Shown here piece by piece: positions 1-6,311 of a DNA stretch of 41,052 bases (positions within the stretch are counted from its first letter, which is position 1; each line of letters begins with the position of its first letter). The notes beneath the pieces were generated by a model, which worked only from the letters and a program-made list of their open reading frames with translations, was not told the origin of the DNA and did no database searches. The position numbers and the translations under genes were made by a program. This DNA comes from an uncultured Methanomassiliicoccales archaeon (lineage in GTDB: Archaea > Thermoplasmatota > Thermoplasmata > Methanomassiliicoccales > Methanomethylophilaceae), in the NCBI GenBank assembly GCA_949295765.1, contig CASFMM010000002.1, positions 1 through 41,052 on the forward strand. The letters run 5' to 3'.

Positions 1-245
1 CCGTTCCCGCGTGAACCCGGTGCGATCGCCAGGTACAGCAGGAAGAAGATGTCCCCGTGGGTGACGGTGTACGCAAGCCCGCGGAAACCGTCCTCCTCGA
101 TGGCATAGTACTCCGCGAGATCGGTGCCGGCGAACCTGTGCAGGTTCTCCACGGGGATGCGCTCGTAGTCCGGGAAGGCGCCCAGATACAGGGCGTCCGC
201 GGACACACCGTACTGGGTGCCCTCCCTGACGGGGACCAGCCTCAT
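1..245 (-). CDS. GNAT-family N-acetyltransferase, C-terminus cut by window edge
   Basis: The reverse strand from the ATG at 243-245 reads as an open frame of 81 codons to the window edge. It ends in a stretch resembling the acetyl-CoA pyrophosphate loop of GNAT enzymes: hydrophobic strand FFLLYLAIAP followed by GSRGNG (family motif R/Q-x-x-G-x-G/A). The N-terminal part, containing YLGAFPDYERIP and an EEDGFRGLAY strand, fits the first half of a GNAT fold. The ATG overlaps the TGA of the nitroreductase gene (ATGA), so it is probably the third gene of a leuS operon. The substrate cannot be deduced, and only about half of the protein is visible. Confidence 0.6.
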   Translation of the reverse strand, partial: MRLVPVREGTQYGVSADALYLGAFPDYERIPVENLHRFAGTDLAEYYAIEEDGFRGLAYTVTHGDIFFLLYLAIAPGSRGN

Positions 246-700
246 CTCAGCTTCCTTCCGAAGGCCACTACGGAGAGGACCTTCAGACCGGGGTCGAGTC
301 CGGCCTCGCGGATGACGATTTCCTCGGCGGGCGTGTCGCCGTTGGACCTCAGCCTGACCTGGACCCAGCAGCTGCCGATGCCCAGGTCCTCCGCCTCCAG
401 CTGCATCATGATCGTGGCGATGGACGCGTCCTCTATCCACACGTCGCAGACGTCCGGGTCCGCGGCCACTATGACGGCGAACGTCGCCGTCTCCAGAGGC
501 GTGGTGGAGGATGCCTTGCACAGCGCCAGCCTCCTGATGAGGCCGACGTCCCTCACGGGGAACAGCCTGACGTCCTTGAGCTGCCTGGAGGAGGGGGCCT
601 TCAGACCCGCCTCCATGATCAGCTCGATCTCCGAATCGTCCAGGGGGACGTCCGAGAACAGCCTGCAGCTCTTCCTGGAACGGACGACGTCTATGAACAC
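242..700 (-). CDS. Small nitroreductase-family flavoprotein
   Basis: This 152-residue protein belongs to the FMN-dependent nitroreductase superfamily. The N-terminal RSRKSCRLFSDVPLDD matches the family's R-x-S-x-R-x-(Y/F) FMN-phosphate motif, followed by MEAGLKAPSSRQLKDVRLF (usually A-P-S/T-x-x-N-x-Q). The central WIEDASIATIMMQLEAEDLG is the dimer helix, and GSCWVQVR and VLSVVAFGRK are typical C-terminal strands. It is shorter than most members (about 170-220 aa), as in the minimal archaeal forms. The start is a GTG at 698-700; GGAGTGAT, overlapping the leuS stop, supplies a ribosome site, and only 4 nt separate it from leuS, so co-transcription is likely. The physiological substrate is unknown. 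Confidence 0.85.
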   Translation of the reverse strand: MFIDVVRSRKSCRLFSDVPLDDSEIELIMEAGLKAPSSRQLKDVRLFPVRDVGLIRRLALCKASSTTPLETATFAVIVAADPDVCDVWIEDASIATIMMQLEAEDLGIGSCWVQVRLRSNGDTPAEEIVIREAGLDPGLKVLSVVAFGRKLR

Positions 701-704
701 CGGA

Positions 705-3590
705 TCACTCCAGCAGGATGGCGGGCCTTCCGGGCGCGGCGGCCCTGGCCTTGTTCTGCGGGTCGTAGAGGTCCTCGGCGTCGGCGGAGAACACCTCCAC
801 CTTCAGCCCTGTCTCCTCGGAGAGGAACCCGGCGGCTCCGGAGAGCAGCGCGGTCTCGTCCGTCTCGTACACCGGCCTCTTGGCCTCGACGGAGGACCTG
901 GGGAACTCGATCGCGACCTTCTTGGCCAGCTCCTGGGCGGCCTTGCCGTTCCTCTTGATGGCATCGTCGGACATGCAGGCCTTGGTGAGGGCGGGGACGG
1001 TCAGGGTCCCTTCCGTCATCATCGCGGCCCCCTTCCTCATGACCTCCCTCTTCCACTCGGCGGAGGTGTACAGGATAATCCTGCTGGGCTCGATGCCGGC
1101 GATCTTCCTGATCTCGGTTATGTCGGACATGACGTCGCGGATGAGGTTCTCCCCGTACTCGGAGGCCGCGGAGATCGCCTCCGGGTCGGCCCCGGGCAGC
1201 TGGCATGCCGATACCAGGCCGTCGAACCCTGCGGATTCCCACAGCTCCTCGGCGGTGTGCGGGGTGACGGGCATCATGGCCTGGATCCAGATCTTCAGCG
1301 CGGAGCGGATGGTGTCGGCGTTGCTGCCTCCCCTCCTGGAGTACCACTTGATGTCGTTGTACATGTCGAAGTACACGACGGTGGTCATCTGCCTCAGGTC
1401 GTACTTGTCCATGGCCTCCCTGATCTCGTTCAGGTGGGTGTTGAACCTGGACATCAGCCAGGCGTCCATCTCGCCCTTGGGGGAGTCGGACTCCGAGGCG
1501 ATGAGGTCCTGCACGGCCCCGAAGATCCTGTCGACCCTCTGCTTGTAGGTCATGACGGTGTCCTCGCTCCACTCAACGTCTACGAACATGGACGCAACGT
1601 GGGCGTAGTACAGCCTCATGGCGTCGACTCCGAACTTGGACGCGGCGCCGGGGATGGGCTGGGCCCCTCCCTTGGACTTGGAGATCTTGTCGCTGTTCTT
1701 GCCGGTGATGTACCAGTTCACCGTGATGCCGCGGGGCCACATCTCCTGGGGGAGGATGGCCACATGGTTGAACAGGAACGCGGGGAAGTGGACGGTCATG
1801 TGCTCCTTGCCGCCCAGGTTGATGTCCAGGGGGTACCAGTAGAGCACGTCCGACCTGATCTTCTCGATCAGTTCCTTGGCGATGCCCGTGGAGGCCGCCA
1901 CGTCGGACGGCGTCCCCTTGCCGAGGAACACGTAGTCGAAGAACTCCTCGGTCATCTGCTCTGGCTCGATCTGGTGGGAGTTGGCGTAGAGAGATACGAG
2001 GTAGTACACGGGGTACAGCGTGGAGTCGGAGATGGCCTCGATGATCCACTTGTCGTCGTAGGGGAACCTGGTGCCGAGCCAGTTGCCCAGCCTGACGCAG
2101 GCCCTCTCCCTGAACCAGTCCAGGACGCCGTGGACGTTGTCCGCGTACTCGGGCGGGTTGATGTCCATGGTCCTGCAGTGGTCGGAGGTCCTCTTCGTGA
2201 GGTCCGCGTCGGCGTAGTTGATGAACCACTGGTCGTCGATCCTCCTGATGTGGACCCTGCGCCCGCACCTGCAGACGACCTCCTCGGTCAGATCGTAGAA
2301 GGGCTCAGCCTCGCCGGCGTCGATCATGGCCTGCCTCATCCTGTCCTTGGCCTCCTCCACACGGAGTCCGGCGTACTCGCCGCAGACCTCCTTCATCCTA
2401 CCCATGTGGTAGCCGTCCTTGTAGACCTGCTTCTTGGCCTCGACCAGCTTGGGGTCGCCGGGCTGCTTGATGCCCAGCCTGTCGATCATGTCCTTGGCGG
2501 GGAAGTCGCCGTATCCCTTCATCTCGATGATGGAGATGGGCACGACGGAATCGATGAGCTCCTGGCTGAGGCCGTACTTCTCCCTGAGGGCCGGGTCCTT
2601 CTTTACGGCCTCCAGCGAGATCCAGTCGTCGGGGGCGTCGGACGGCACGGATGTGACCAGGCCGGTACCGACGTCGGGGTCGCAGAAGGAGGCGGGGAAC
2701 ACGGGGATCTCCCTGTGGATCATGGGGGCCTCGCACATCCAGCCGATCATCTCGCTGCCGGAGATGGTGCCGATCTCCTCGATGCCGTCCTTCTGGAGCT
2801 GGAGCTTCTCGGAGGCCTGTGGGGACACGATCCAGACCTCCCCGTCCTTCCTGATCCTCCTGTACTCCACCTCTGGGTTGACCCAGAAGCAGACCTGCCC
2901 GTACACGGTCTCCGGCCTGAGGGTCGCGGCTATGAGGAACTCGTCGCCATGCCTGAACTTGAGGAGGGTGTACTCCTGAGTCTCGGCCCTTCCGCCCTTG
3001 GAGATGTCCGTCTCGGAGGGATCGACCGCGACGGGTCCGCAGCTGGGGCATGCGGGGGCGTAATAGGGCTTCTGGATGAGCAGTCCGGCGTCGTGGAGCT
3101 TCCTGAACTGCCACTGGATGAACTTCCCGTAGTCGGGGTAGAGGGTGCAGGTGAACCTCCTCCAGTCTGCGAGGAACCCGAACCTCTTCCAGTAGTCGTT
3201 GACGTAGACCTTGTTGAAGAACTCGACCACGGAGAGGGGGTCCTTCATGCCGGCGAGGTCCTCGTCGGTGCAGCCGTTCCTCTTGAGGTAGTCGATGGTT
3301 GCCTCGTCGCCGCGGGAGATCCTGTTGAACAGGGAGATGCCGCCGTTGCCTGTGGCGTGGGTCCCCACGGGGAAGAGGACGTTGAAACCGGTCATGCGCT
3401 TGTACCTGTTGATCGCGTCGACGTAGGTGTATCCGCGCAGGTGACCGACGTGGAGGTACCCCGTGACTCCGGGGTACGCGAAGATGATCATGAACTTGGG
3501 CTTGGACTCGTCCCTGTCGGACATGTCCAGGCCGGCCTCGGCCCAGCGGGCCTGCCATTTGGCTTCCATTGTTCCGTAGTCGTTGGCCAT
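705..3590 (-). CDS. leuS: Leucyl-tRNA synthetase, archaeal type
   Basis: Class I aminoacyl-tRNA synthetase that charges tRNA-Leu. The 961-residue protein starting MANDYG has the HIGH-type motif HVGH at about residues 47-50 and the KMSKS-type loop KISKSKG at about 632-638, with a large inserted editing (CP1) domain between them, roughly residues 180-430. Length and domain order fit archaeal/eukaryotic LeuRS. I chose the ATG at 3588-3590: AAAGGGATCC lies just before it and a TATA-like TTTTTATC at 3631-3638 (minus strand) gives a leader of about 20 nt. A more upstream in-frame ATG would add 31 non-conserved residues reading through the promoter. It heads an operon with the nitroreductase and GNAT genes. 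Confidence 0.95.
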   Translation of the reverse strand: MANDYGTMEAKWQARWAEAGLDMSDRDESKPKFMIIFAYPGVTGYLHVGHLRGYTYVDAINRYKRMTGFNVLFPVGTHATGNGGISLFNRISRGDEATIDYLKRNGCTDEDLAGMKDPLSVVEFFNKVYVNDYWKRFGFLADWRRFTCTLYPDYGKFIQWQFRKLHDAGLLIQKPYYAPACPSCGPVAVDPSETDISKGGRAETQEYTLLKFRHGDEFLIAATLRPETVYGQVCFWVNPEVEYRRIRKDGEVWIVSPQASEKLQLQKDGIEEIGTISGSEMIGWMCEAPMIHREIPVFPASFCDPDVGTGLVTSVPSDAPDDWISLEAVKKDPALREKYGLSQELIDSVVPISIIEMKGYGDFPAKDMIDRLGIKQPGDPKLVEAKKQVYKDGYHMGRMKEVCGEYAGLRVEEAKDRMRQAMIDAGEAEPFYDLTEEVVCRCGRRVHIRRIDDQWFINYADADLTKRTSDHCRTMDINPPEYADNVHGVLDWFRERACVRLGNWLGTRFPYDDKWIIEAISDSTLYPVYYLVSLYANSHQIEPEQMTEEFFDYVFLGKGTPSDVAASTGIAKELIEKIRSDVLYWYPLDINLGGKEHMTVHFPAFLFNHVAILPQEMWPRGITVNWYITGKNSDKISKSKGGAQPIPGAASKFGVDAMRLYYAHVASMFVDVEWSEDTVMTYKQRVDRIFGAVQDLIASESDSPKGEMDAWLMSRFNTHLNEIREAMDKYDLRQMTTVVYFDMYNDIKWYSRRGGSNADTIRSALKIWIQAMMPVTPHTAEELWESAGFDGLVSACQLPGADPEAISAASEYGENLIRDVMSDITEIRKIAGIEPSRIILYTSAEWKREVMRKGAAMMTEGTLTVPALTKACMSDDAIKRNGKAAQELAKKVAIEFPRSSVEAKRPVYETDETALLSGAAGFLSEETGLKVEVFSADAEDLYDPQNKARAAAPGRPAILLE

Positions 3591-3600
3591 TTGGATCCCT

Positions 3601-3640
3601 TTATTACACGTGCGCGTAATAAGGGGGATTGATAAAAAGA
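3601..3640 (-). promoter_or_regulatory. leuS promoter with imperfect 22-bp palindrome
   Basis: On the minus strand a TATA-like TCTTTTTATC (3631-3640) is followed by an inverted repeat, arms TTATTAC and GTAATAA at 3601-3607 and 3616-3622 with an 8-nt spacer, lying between TATA box and ribosome-binding site. It could be a repressor operator or a hairpin at the 5' end of the mRNA. No regulator is evident. Confidence 0.45.
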
Positions 3641-3753
3641 TTAAGGCAGGACCGATACCAGGGGTGCGTGACTTCCTCGACATCGATGGTGTCTCGCAGT
3701 CCTTCAGAACCCTTACCCTCCATGAATATGCTCATGCAGGGCTGAGAACATAC

Positions 3754-3921
3754 TCATCCCTCGTTATCTACTTCGATATCTGCCTTAGCATCTCTGATTC
3801 TCTTACGACGGTAATCTTCCCTGGTATGATGCCTTACAACAGGTTTCTCCTTCATCGTATAGCCGATGCCGATCATCTGTAGTTTAGACGTATCCACTTT
3901 CTCTCTCTTAAACCACCTCAA
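3754..3921 (-). CDS. Hypothetical basic 55-aa protein
   Basis: Not recognised. The minus strand encodes a 55-residue frame rich in Lys/Arg and closing with an acidic tail: it begins (M)RWFKREKVD, contains GIGYTMKEKPVVRHHTRED, and ends ADIEVDNEG. I chose the TTG at 3919-3921 because a strong Shine-Dalgarno sequence, GGAGGTG, lies 4-5 nt upstream. It follows the 115-aa membrane-protein gene by 25 nt and is probably the last gene of a three-gene unit driven by the promoter at 4464-4492. Base composition is more AT-rich than the housekeeping neighbours, suggesting an acquired segment. The balanced composition and ribosome site argue for a true gene; no homology can be named. Confidence 0.5.
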   Translation of the reverse strand: MRWFKREKVDTSKLQMIGIGYTMKEKPVVRHHTREDYRRKRIRDAKADIEVDNEG

Positions 3922-3946
3922 ATCAGCACCTCCAGCATTATCAATA

Positions 3947-4294
3947 TCAGTCCGTGACCGCAGTCAGACATTGTACATACCACAAAGACATGATGGTTGT
4001 AAACCGTCTGCTGTTCGCATAGATTCCGTCTATCCTCGAGTCAATCTCGTAGTTGAACATTGCACCATAGTCGATAGCGTTATGATAATTTACAAGCTCG
4101 TTTAAATTGATTCCGACAGCCGTCCCCCGGCCAATCAAGACTATCAAGACACCTAAGAGTATACTTAATACGAACACCAACAAGCTAATTGCTCTGAGAT
4201 TTGTAGATATCTCTGTTCCGAGTAAGAAAATCAAAGCAGCTAAAGCAGCGGCAAACATCACTCCGGAATTGTGATTTACCTCATTGATCGACAT
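3947..4294 (-). CDS. Hypothetical small membrane protein (two helices)
   Basis: Not recognised. The 115-residue protein has two adjacent hydrophobic helices, about residues 11-27 (GVMFAAALAALIFLLG) and 35-54 (ISLLVFVLSILLGVLIVLIG), separated by a short TEISTNLRA turn. The remaining 60 residues are a soluble tail with NYHNAIDYGAMFNYEIDSR. A helical hairpin with a C-terminal domain is consistent with an inner-membrane accessory or immunity-type protein, but no function can be assigned. Its ATG lies inside the end of the upstream 55-aa ORF (19-nt overlap), implying translational coupling. The operon promoter carries the same GTGACCGCACG element as the pilus genes at 32.6 and 35.0 kb. Confidence 0.6.
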   Translation of the reverse strand: MSINEVNHNSGVMFAAALAALIFLLGTEISTNLRAISLLVFVLSILLGVLIVLIGRGTAVGINLNELVNYHNAIDYGAMFNYEIDSRIDGIYANSRRFTTIMSLWYVQCLTAVTD

Positions 4295-4443
4295 AATAGA
4301 TGGTTTAGCACATCGCGTAACTCCTCCAGGAATCTCATCTGACCTGAAAGATCGAACTGCTCATCGACGGCATTCTCGATAACCTTGGCTGTTGTCTCAG
4401 GATGAGACTGGTCGTCTATGATCCCGTCGTTTCCTTCGCACAT
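4276..4443 (-). CDS. Hypothetical acidic 55-aa protein, first gene of small-ORF operon
   Basis: Not recognised. The ORF encodes 55 residues beginning MCEGNDGIIDDQSHPETT, acidic in the N-terminal half and with a probable amphipathic helix in the second half (MRFLEELRDVLNHLLC). The ATG at 4441-4443 lies 20 nt after a TATA box (TTTATACA, 4464-4471), so the transcript is probably leaderless, the usual archaeal arrangement for first genes. It overlaps the membrane-protein start by 19 nt. Short size and absence of a recognisable domain keep confidence moderate, but promoter placement and the coupled downstream gene support it. Confidence 0.5.
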   Translation of the reverse strand: MCEGNDGIIDDQSHPETTAKVIENAVDEQFDLSGQMRFLEELRDVLNHLLCRSMR

Positions 4444-4463
4444 GAATCTCGTTCTTACTTCAT

Positions 4464-4492
4464 TGTATAAATGATAGGCACCGTGCGGTCAC
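4464..4492 (-). promoter_or_regulatory. Promoter with GTGACCGCACG element, copy A
   Basis: Reading the minus strand, GTGACCGCACG (4482-4492) is followed 10 nt later by TATA box TTTATACA (4464-4471), and the first ATG lies 20 nt beyond. The 17-mer GTGACCGCACGGTGCCT is identical to the copy at 34974-34990 in front of the pilus ATPase operon. The element has GTG/CAC half sites around a 4-bp centre, as expected for a dimeric helix-turn-helix regulator. Confidence 0.65.
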
Positions 4493-4608
4493 GTCACAGG
4501 CCTGTCGGACATGTAAGACAGACAGTGTAAGACGCCATCGTAAGACACGGTCGGACACATTCCCCTAGAACACATTTATCTACATCGAAAACATACATAT
4601 CGGTCGAA

Positions 4609-4709
4609 GACGAGGCCCTACACAGGCCCTCGTCAGATTGAAGCACTCGTCTGACGGCGTAAAACCTCGGAAAACCAAGATATCCGATGGAAAAACGCTG
4701 TCAGACGAG
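4609..4709 (+). other. Overlapping inverted repeats in leader region (possible structured RNA)
   Basis: Downstream of a TATA-like TTTATCTA (4575-4582) three pairings compete: GACGAGG (4609-4615) with CCTCGTC (4628-4634); CGTCAGA (4631-4637) with TCTGACG (4650-4656); and CTCGTCTGAC (4646-4655) with GTCAGACGAG (4700-4709). The first two share 4631-4634 and cannot form together. This could be a small RNA, a switch in a long leader of the RHH gene, or a set of protein-binding sites on DNA. Confidence 0.35.
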
Positions 4710-4727
4710 CGTCTTACTTTTGTCGGA

Positions 4728-4740
4728 CAATCTTTAAATA
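4728..4740 (+). promoter_or_regulatory. TATA box of RHH-ftsZ operon
   Basis: AATCTTTAAATA matches the archaeal BRE/TATA pattern. Transcription would start near 4765, about 45 nt before the ATG at 4810. Nonamer copies at 4721-4729 and 4744-4752 lie on each side and touch or flank the box, so a bound repressor would exclude TBP/TFB. Confidence 0.6.
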
Positions 4741-4809
4741 TCACGTAAGACATAGTCTTGATTGCAAGCGGGAAGGGATGGGAAAAACTCTCTCTTGCAA
4801 CAGGATTGG

Positions 4810-5178
4810 ATGGACATGACCGACGACGGAATCAAGATCACCCTCAGGATGGGAACCGAGGAGCTCCAGGCACTGGAGGACTTCATGGGTGAGCGCGATC
4901 TCGAGAACAAGTCGGTGTTCATCCGCGAGGCCATCAAGAGGTACATGGAGACATACGACTCCCCTGCCGGACAGATGCCCTCGGAGGGCGGGATCTTCGT
5001 CCGCCTCAGCGACATCCACCTGGATGCACTCAACCAGCTGGTTCAGCGCGGAATGTGCCTGAACGAGGAGGAGTTCATCAGGAGGTGCGTCCTGGATAAG
5101 ATCGTCCCGAAGACGGTCGAAGAGGAGGCCATCGAGGACTCCTTCAGGACTGCACAGAGGAACGCCGCGCTCAAGTGA
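4810..5178 (+). CDS. Tandem ribbon-helix-helix DNA-binding regulator (CdrS-like position)
   Basis: A 122-residue regulator with two ribbon-helix-helix-like segments. The first, about residues 7-45, shows the beta strand IKITLRMG, helix EELQALEDFM and helix NKSVFIREAIKRYM. The second, about 58-100, shows IFVRLSDI, LDALNQLVQRG and NEEEFIRRCVLDKI. RHH proteins bind short repeats as dimers through the beta ribbon, which fits the nonamer array just upstream. I chose ATG 4810 (AGGA 5 nt before); a second ATG at 4816 is possible, and an in-frame TTG at 4762 would cover the transcription start. The gene sits directly before an ftsZ-like gene. In haloarchaea the RHH protein CdrS is encoded with ftsZ2 and controls division genes, so the same role is plausible, by analogy only. 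Confidence 0.8.
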   Translation: MDMTDDGIKITLRMGTEELQALEDFMGERDLENKSVFIREAIKRYMETYDSPAGQMPSEGGIFVRLSDIHLDALNQLVQRGMCLNEEEFIRRCVLDKIVPKTVEEEAIEDSFRTAQRNAALK

Positions 5179-5295
5179 AGAACAAGGGATGGGAAATCGC
5201 ATCCGTCGGCCGGATGGGAACGGCTCCGGCCGAGGCCGATGGATGCTATTCAAACACCTTAACCAAAGACAAGATCGAAGCAACGGGTGATGCAC

Positions 5296-5994
5296 ATGAC
5301 AGGGAACGACATTGAAATCGCGGTCGAGCCGCGCATAGCGGTCGTCGGCGTGGGCGGTGCGGGATGCAACGTCGTCAGCGCTTTCAGCGATTCGCTCTGC
5401 GCAGTGGACACCATCGCGATCAACACGGACAAGGACGCCCTCCACAAGACGGATGCCGACACCAAGATCTACATCTGCAAGGAGGTCCTGAAGGGCGAGG
5501 GAGCCCATGGTGACACCGTCCTAGGCAAGAAGTGCGCCGACATCCACAAGGAGGAGATCAGGCAGGCACTTTCCGGACACGACGTCGTGTTCGTCATCGC
5601 GGGTCTCGGAGGCGGAACCGGAACCGGTGCCGCGTCCGTCGTCATCGACGCCGCCAGATCTCAGGGAATACTCACATTCGCTGTGGCGATCAGCCCCTTC
5701 TCCTTCGAGGGAAGGCGCAAGGAGATCGCCAGAGAGGGCTACAGGCACATCAGGGCGGTCTGCGAGCACACGATCCTCGTGGACAACGACCTGGTCCTCG
5801 CCAGGATGCCCGACCTAACAATGGACCGCGCCTTCGGCGAGGTCAACAAGAGCATCATGAGGCACGTCATGGACTGCGTCGCCGCTGTGGAGGAGACCTT
5901 CATCGACGAGGTTTCCAGGCAGAAGCCGGTCAAGACCACCAGGGAGTCCTCCAAGAAGGAGAAGTACCCCATAGAGCTCCTCATCAGCGCTTGA
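5296..5994 (+). CDS. FtsZ-like GTPase domain protein lacking T7 loop and C-terminal domain
   Basis: A 232-residue tubulin/FtsZ-family protein. The nucleotide-binding half is intact: GVGGAGCN (residues 18-25), INTDKDALHKTD, and the tubulin signature GLGGGTGTGAA (about 104-114), followed by PFSFEGRRKEIAREG and the DNDLVL and LTMDRAFGEVN region leading into helix H7. The protein then ends with a charged tail (RESSKKEKYPIELL). Ordinary FtsZ is 340-400 aa and continues with the T7 loop (N-x-D-x-x-D), which completes the GTPase site of the neighbouring subunit; here that loop and the C-terminal domain are absent. The start at 5296 is preferred because GGTGAT lies 4-6 nt upstream; GTG 5287 and ATG 5290 are alternatives. 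It follows the RHH gene by 117 nt. Confidence 0.85.
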   Translation: MTGNDIEIAVEPRIAVVGVGGAGCNVVSAFSDSLCAVDTIAINTDKDALHKTDADTKIYICKEVLKGEGAHGDTVLGKKCADIHKEEIRQALSGHDVVFVIAGLGGGTGTGAASVVIDAARSQGILTFAVAISPFSFEGRRKEIAREGYRHIRAVCEHTILVDNDLVLARMPDLTMDRAFGEVNKSIMRHVMDCVAAVEETFIDEVSRQKPVKTTRESSKKEKYPIELLISA

Positions 5995-6170
5995 AACAGT
6001 CTATCACGCTTTTCTCCCCCAGCGGGTGGGCGCCGCCCTCCCGCACCATTTTGTCTCCTCTTGCAGGCCTCCGGCCTGCCTCCTCCTGACGGACGGGAGT
6101 CTCGACTGATCCGAACCACTATAGAATCATCGATCCACGATACCATGTAACCCGATCGAAGAAAGCACTG
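5995..6170 (+). terminator. Two GC-rich hairpins after the ftsZ-like gene
   Basis: The first hairpin pairs 6022-6032 with 6034-6044 (GCGGGTGGGCG against CGCCCTCCCGC, one mismatch) and is followed by ATTTTGT. The second pairs GCAGGCC (6063-6069) with GGCCTGC (6073-6079). They lie within 100 nt of the stop codon and probably end the RHH-ftsZ transcript. Further on, CACTATAGAA at 6116-6125 is a weak TATA candidate. No protein gene is seen in this stretch. Confidence 0.45.
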
Positions 6171-6311
6171 ATGTACGAGAACAGCGCATTCGCCTTCTCG
6201 GAACCGACAGTCCAATCGAGCCGACCGGCGGGAGACGGACCGTCACGAAGACAGACGGGTGTCTACGACCGTATCTGGAACTGTCGGAAGACGATCGAGG
6301 GAAGACGATGA
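6171..6311 (+). CDS. Possible 46-aa leader ORF coupled to pncB
   Basis: ATG 6171 opens a 46-codon frame (MYENSAFAFSEPTVQSS...) whose TGA overlaps the pncB ATG as ATGA, the coupling arrangement used by several operons in this window. A weak TATA-like sequence lies about 50 nt upstream. The peptide is Ser/Arg/Pro-rich and has no recognisable domain, so it may be a regulatory leader or chance. Confidence 0.25.
   Translation: MYENSAFAFSEPTVQSSRPAGDGPSRRQTGVYDRIWNCRKTIEGRR

Larger units (their letters stand above)
4503..4752. repeat. Iteron-like nonamer cluster, consensus YGTMRGACR
   Basis: At least nine copies of a 9-bp word occur within 250 bp: TGTCGGACA 4503-4511, TGTAAGACA 4512-4520, TGTAAGACG 4526-4534, CGTAAGACA 4539-4547, GGTCGGACA 4549-4557, TGTCAGACG 4699-4707, an inverted GTCTTAC 4711-4717, TGTCGGACA 4721-4729 and CGTAAGACA 4744-4752. 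The last two bracket the TATA box of the ribbon-helix-helix gene. Such arrays are typical operators of RHH repressors, so autoregulation is the simplest reading; replication-type iterons are the alternative. Confidence 0.7.

Noticed and set aside
57-3632. An open frame of over 1,100 codons on the plus strand opposite leuS
   Set aside because: It mirrors the codon bias of leuS, is full of low-complexity Val/Gly/Leu/Asp, and shows no domain; the minus strand encodes a complete synthetase.
4503-4752. The nonamer array as a CRISPR
   Set aside because: Repeats are only 9 bp, unevenly spaced, degenerate and on both strands; no cas genes are near.
5995-6170. A frameshifted remainder of the FtsZ C-terminal domain
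   Set aside because: None of the frames after the stop contains a T7 loop or C-terminal-domain-like sequence; the region is hairpin-forming non-coding DNA.
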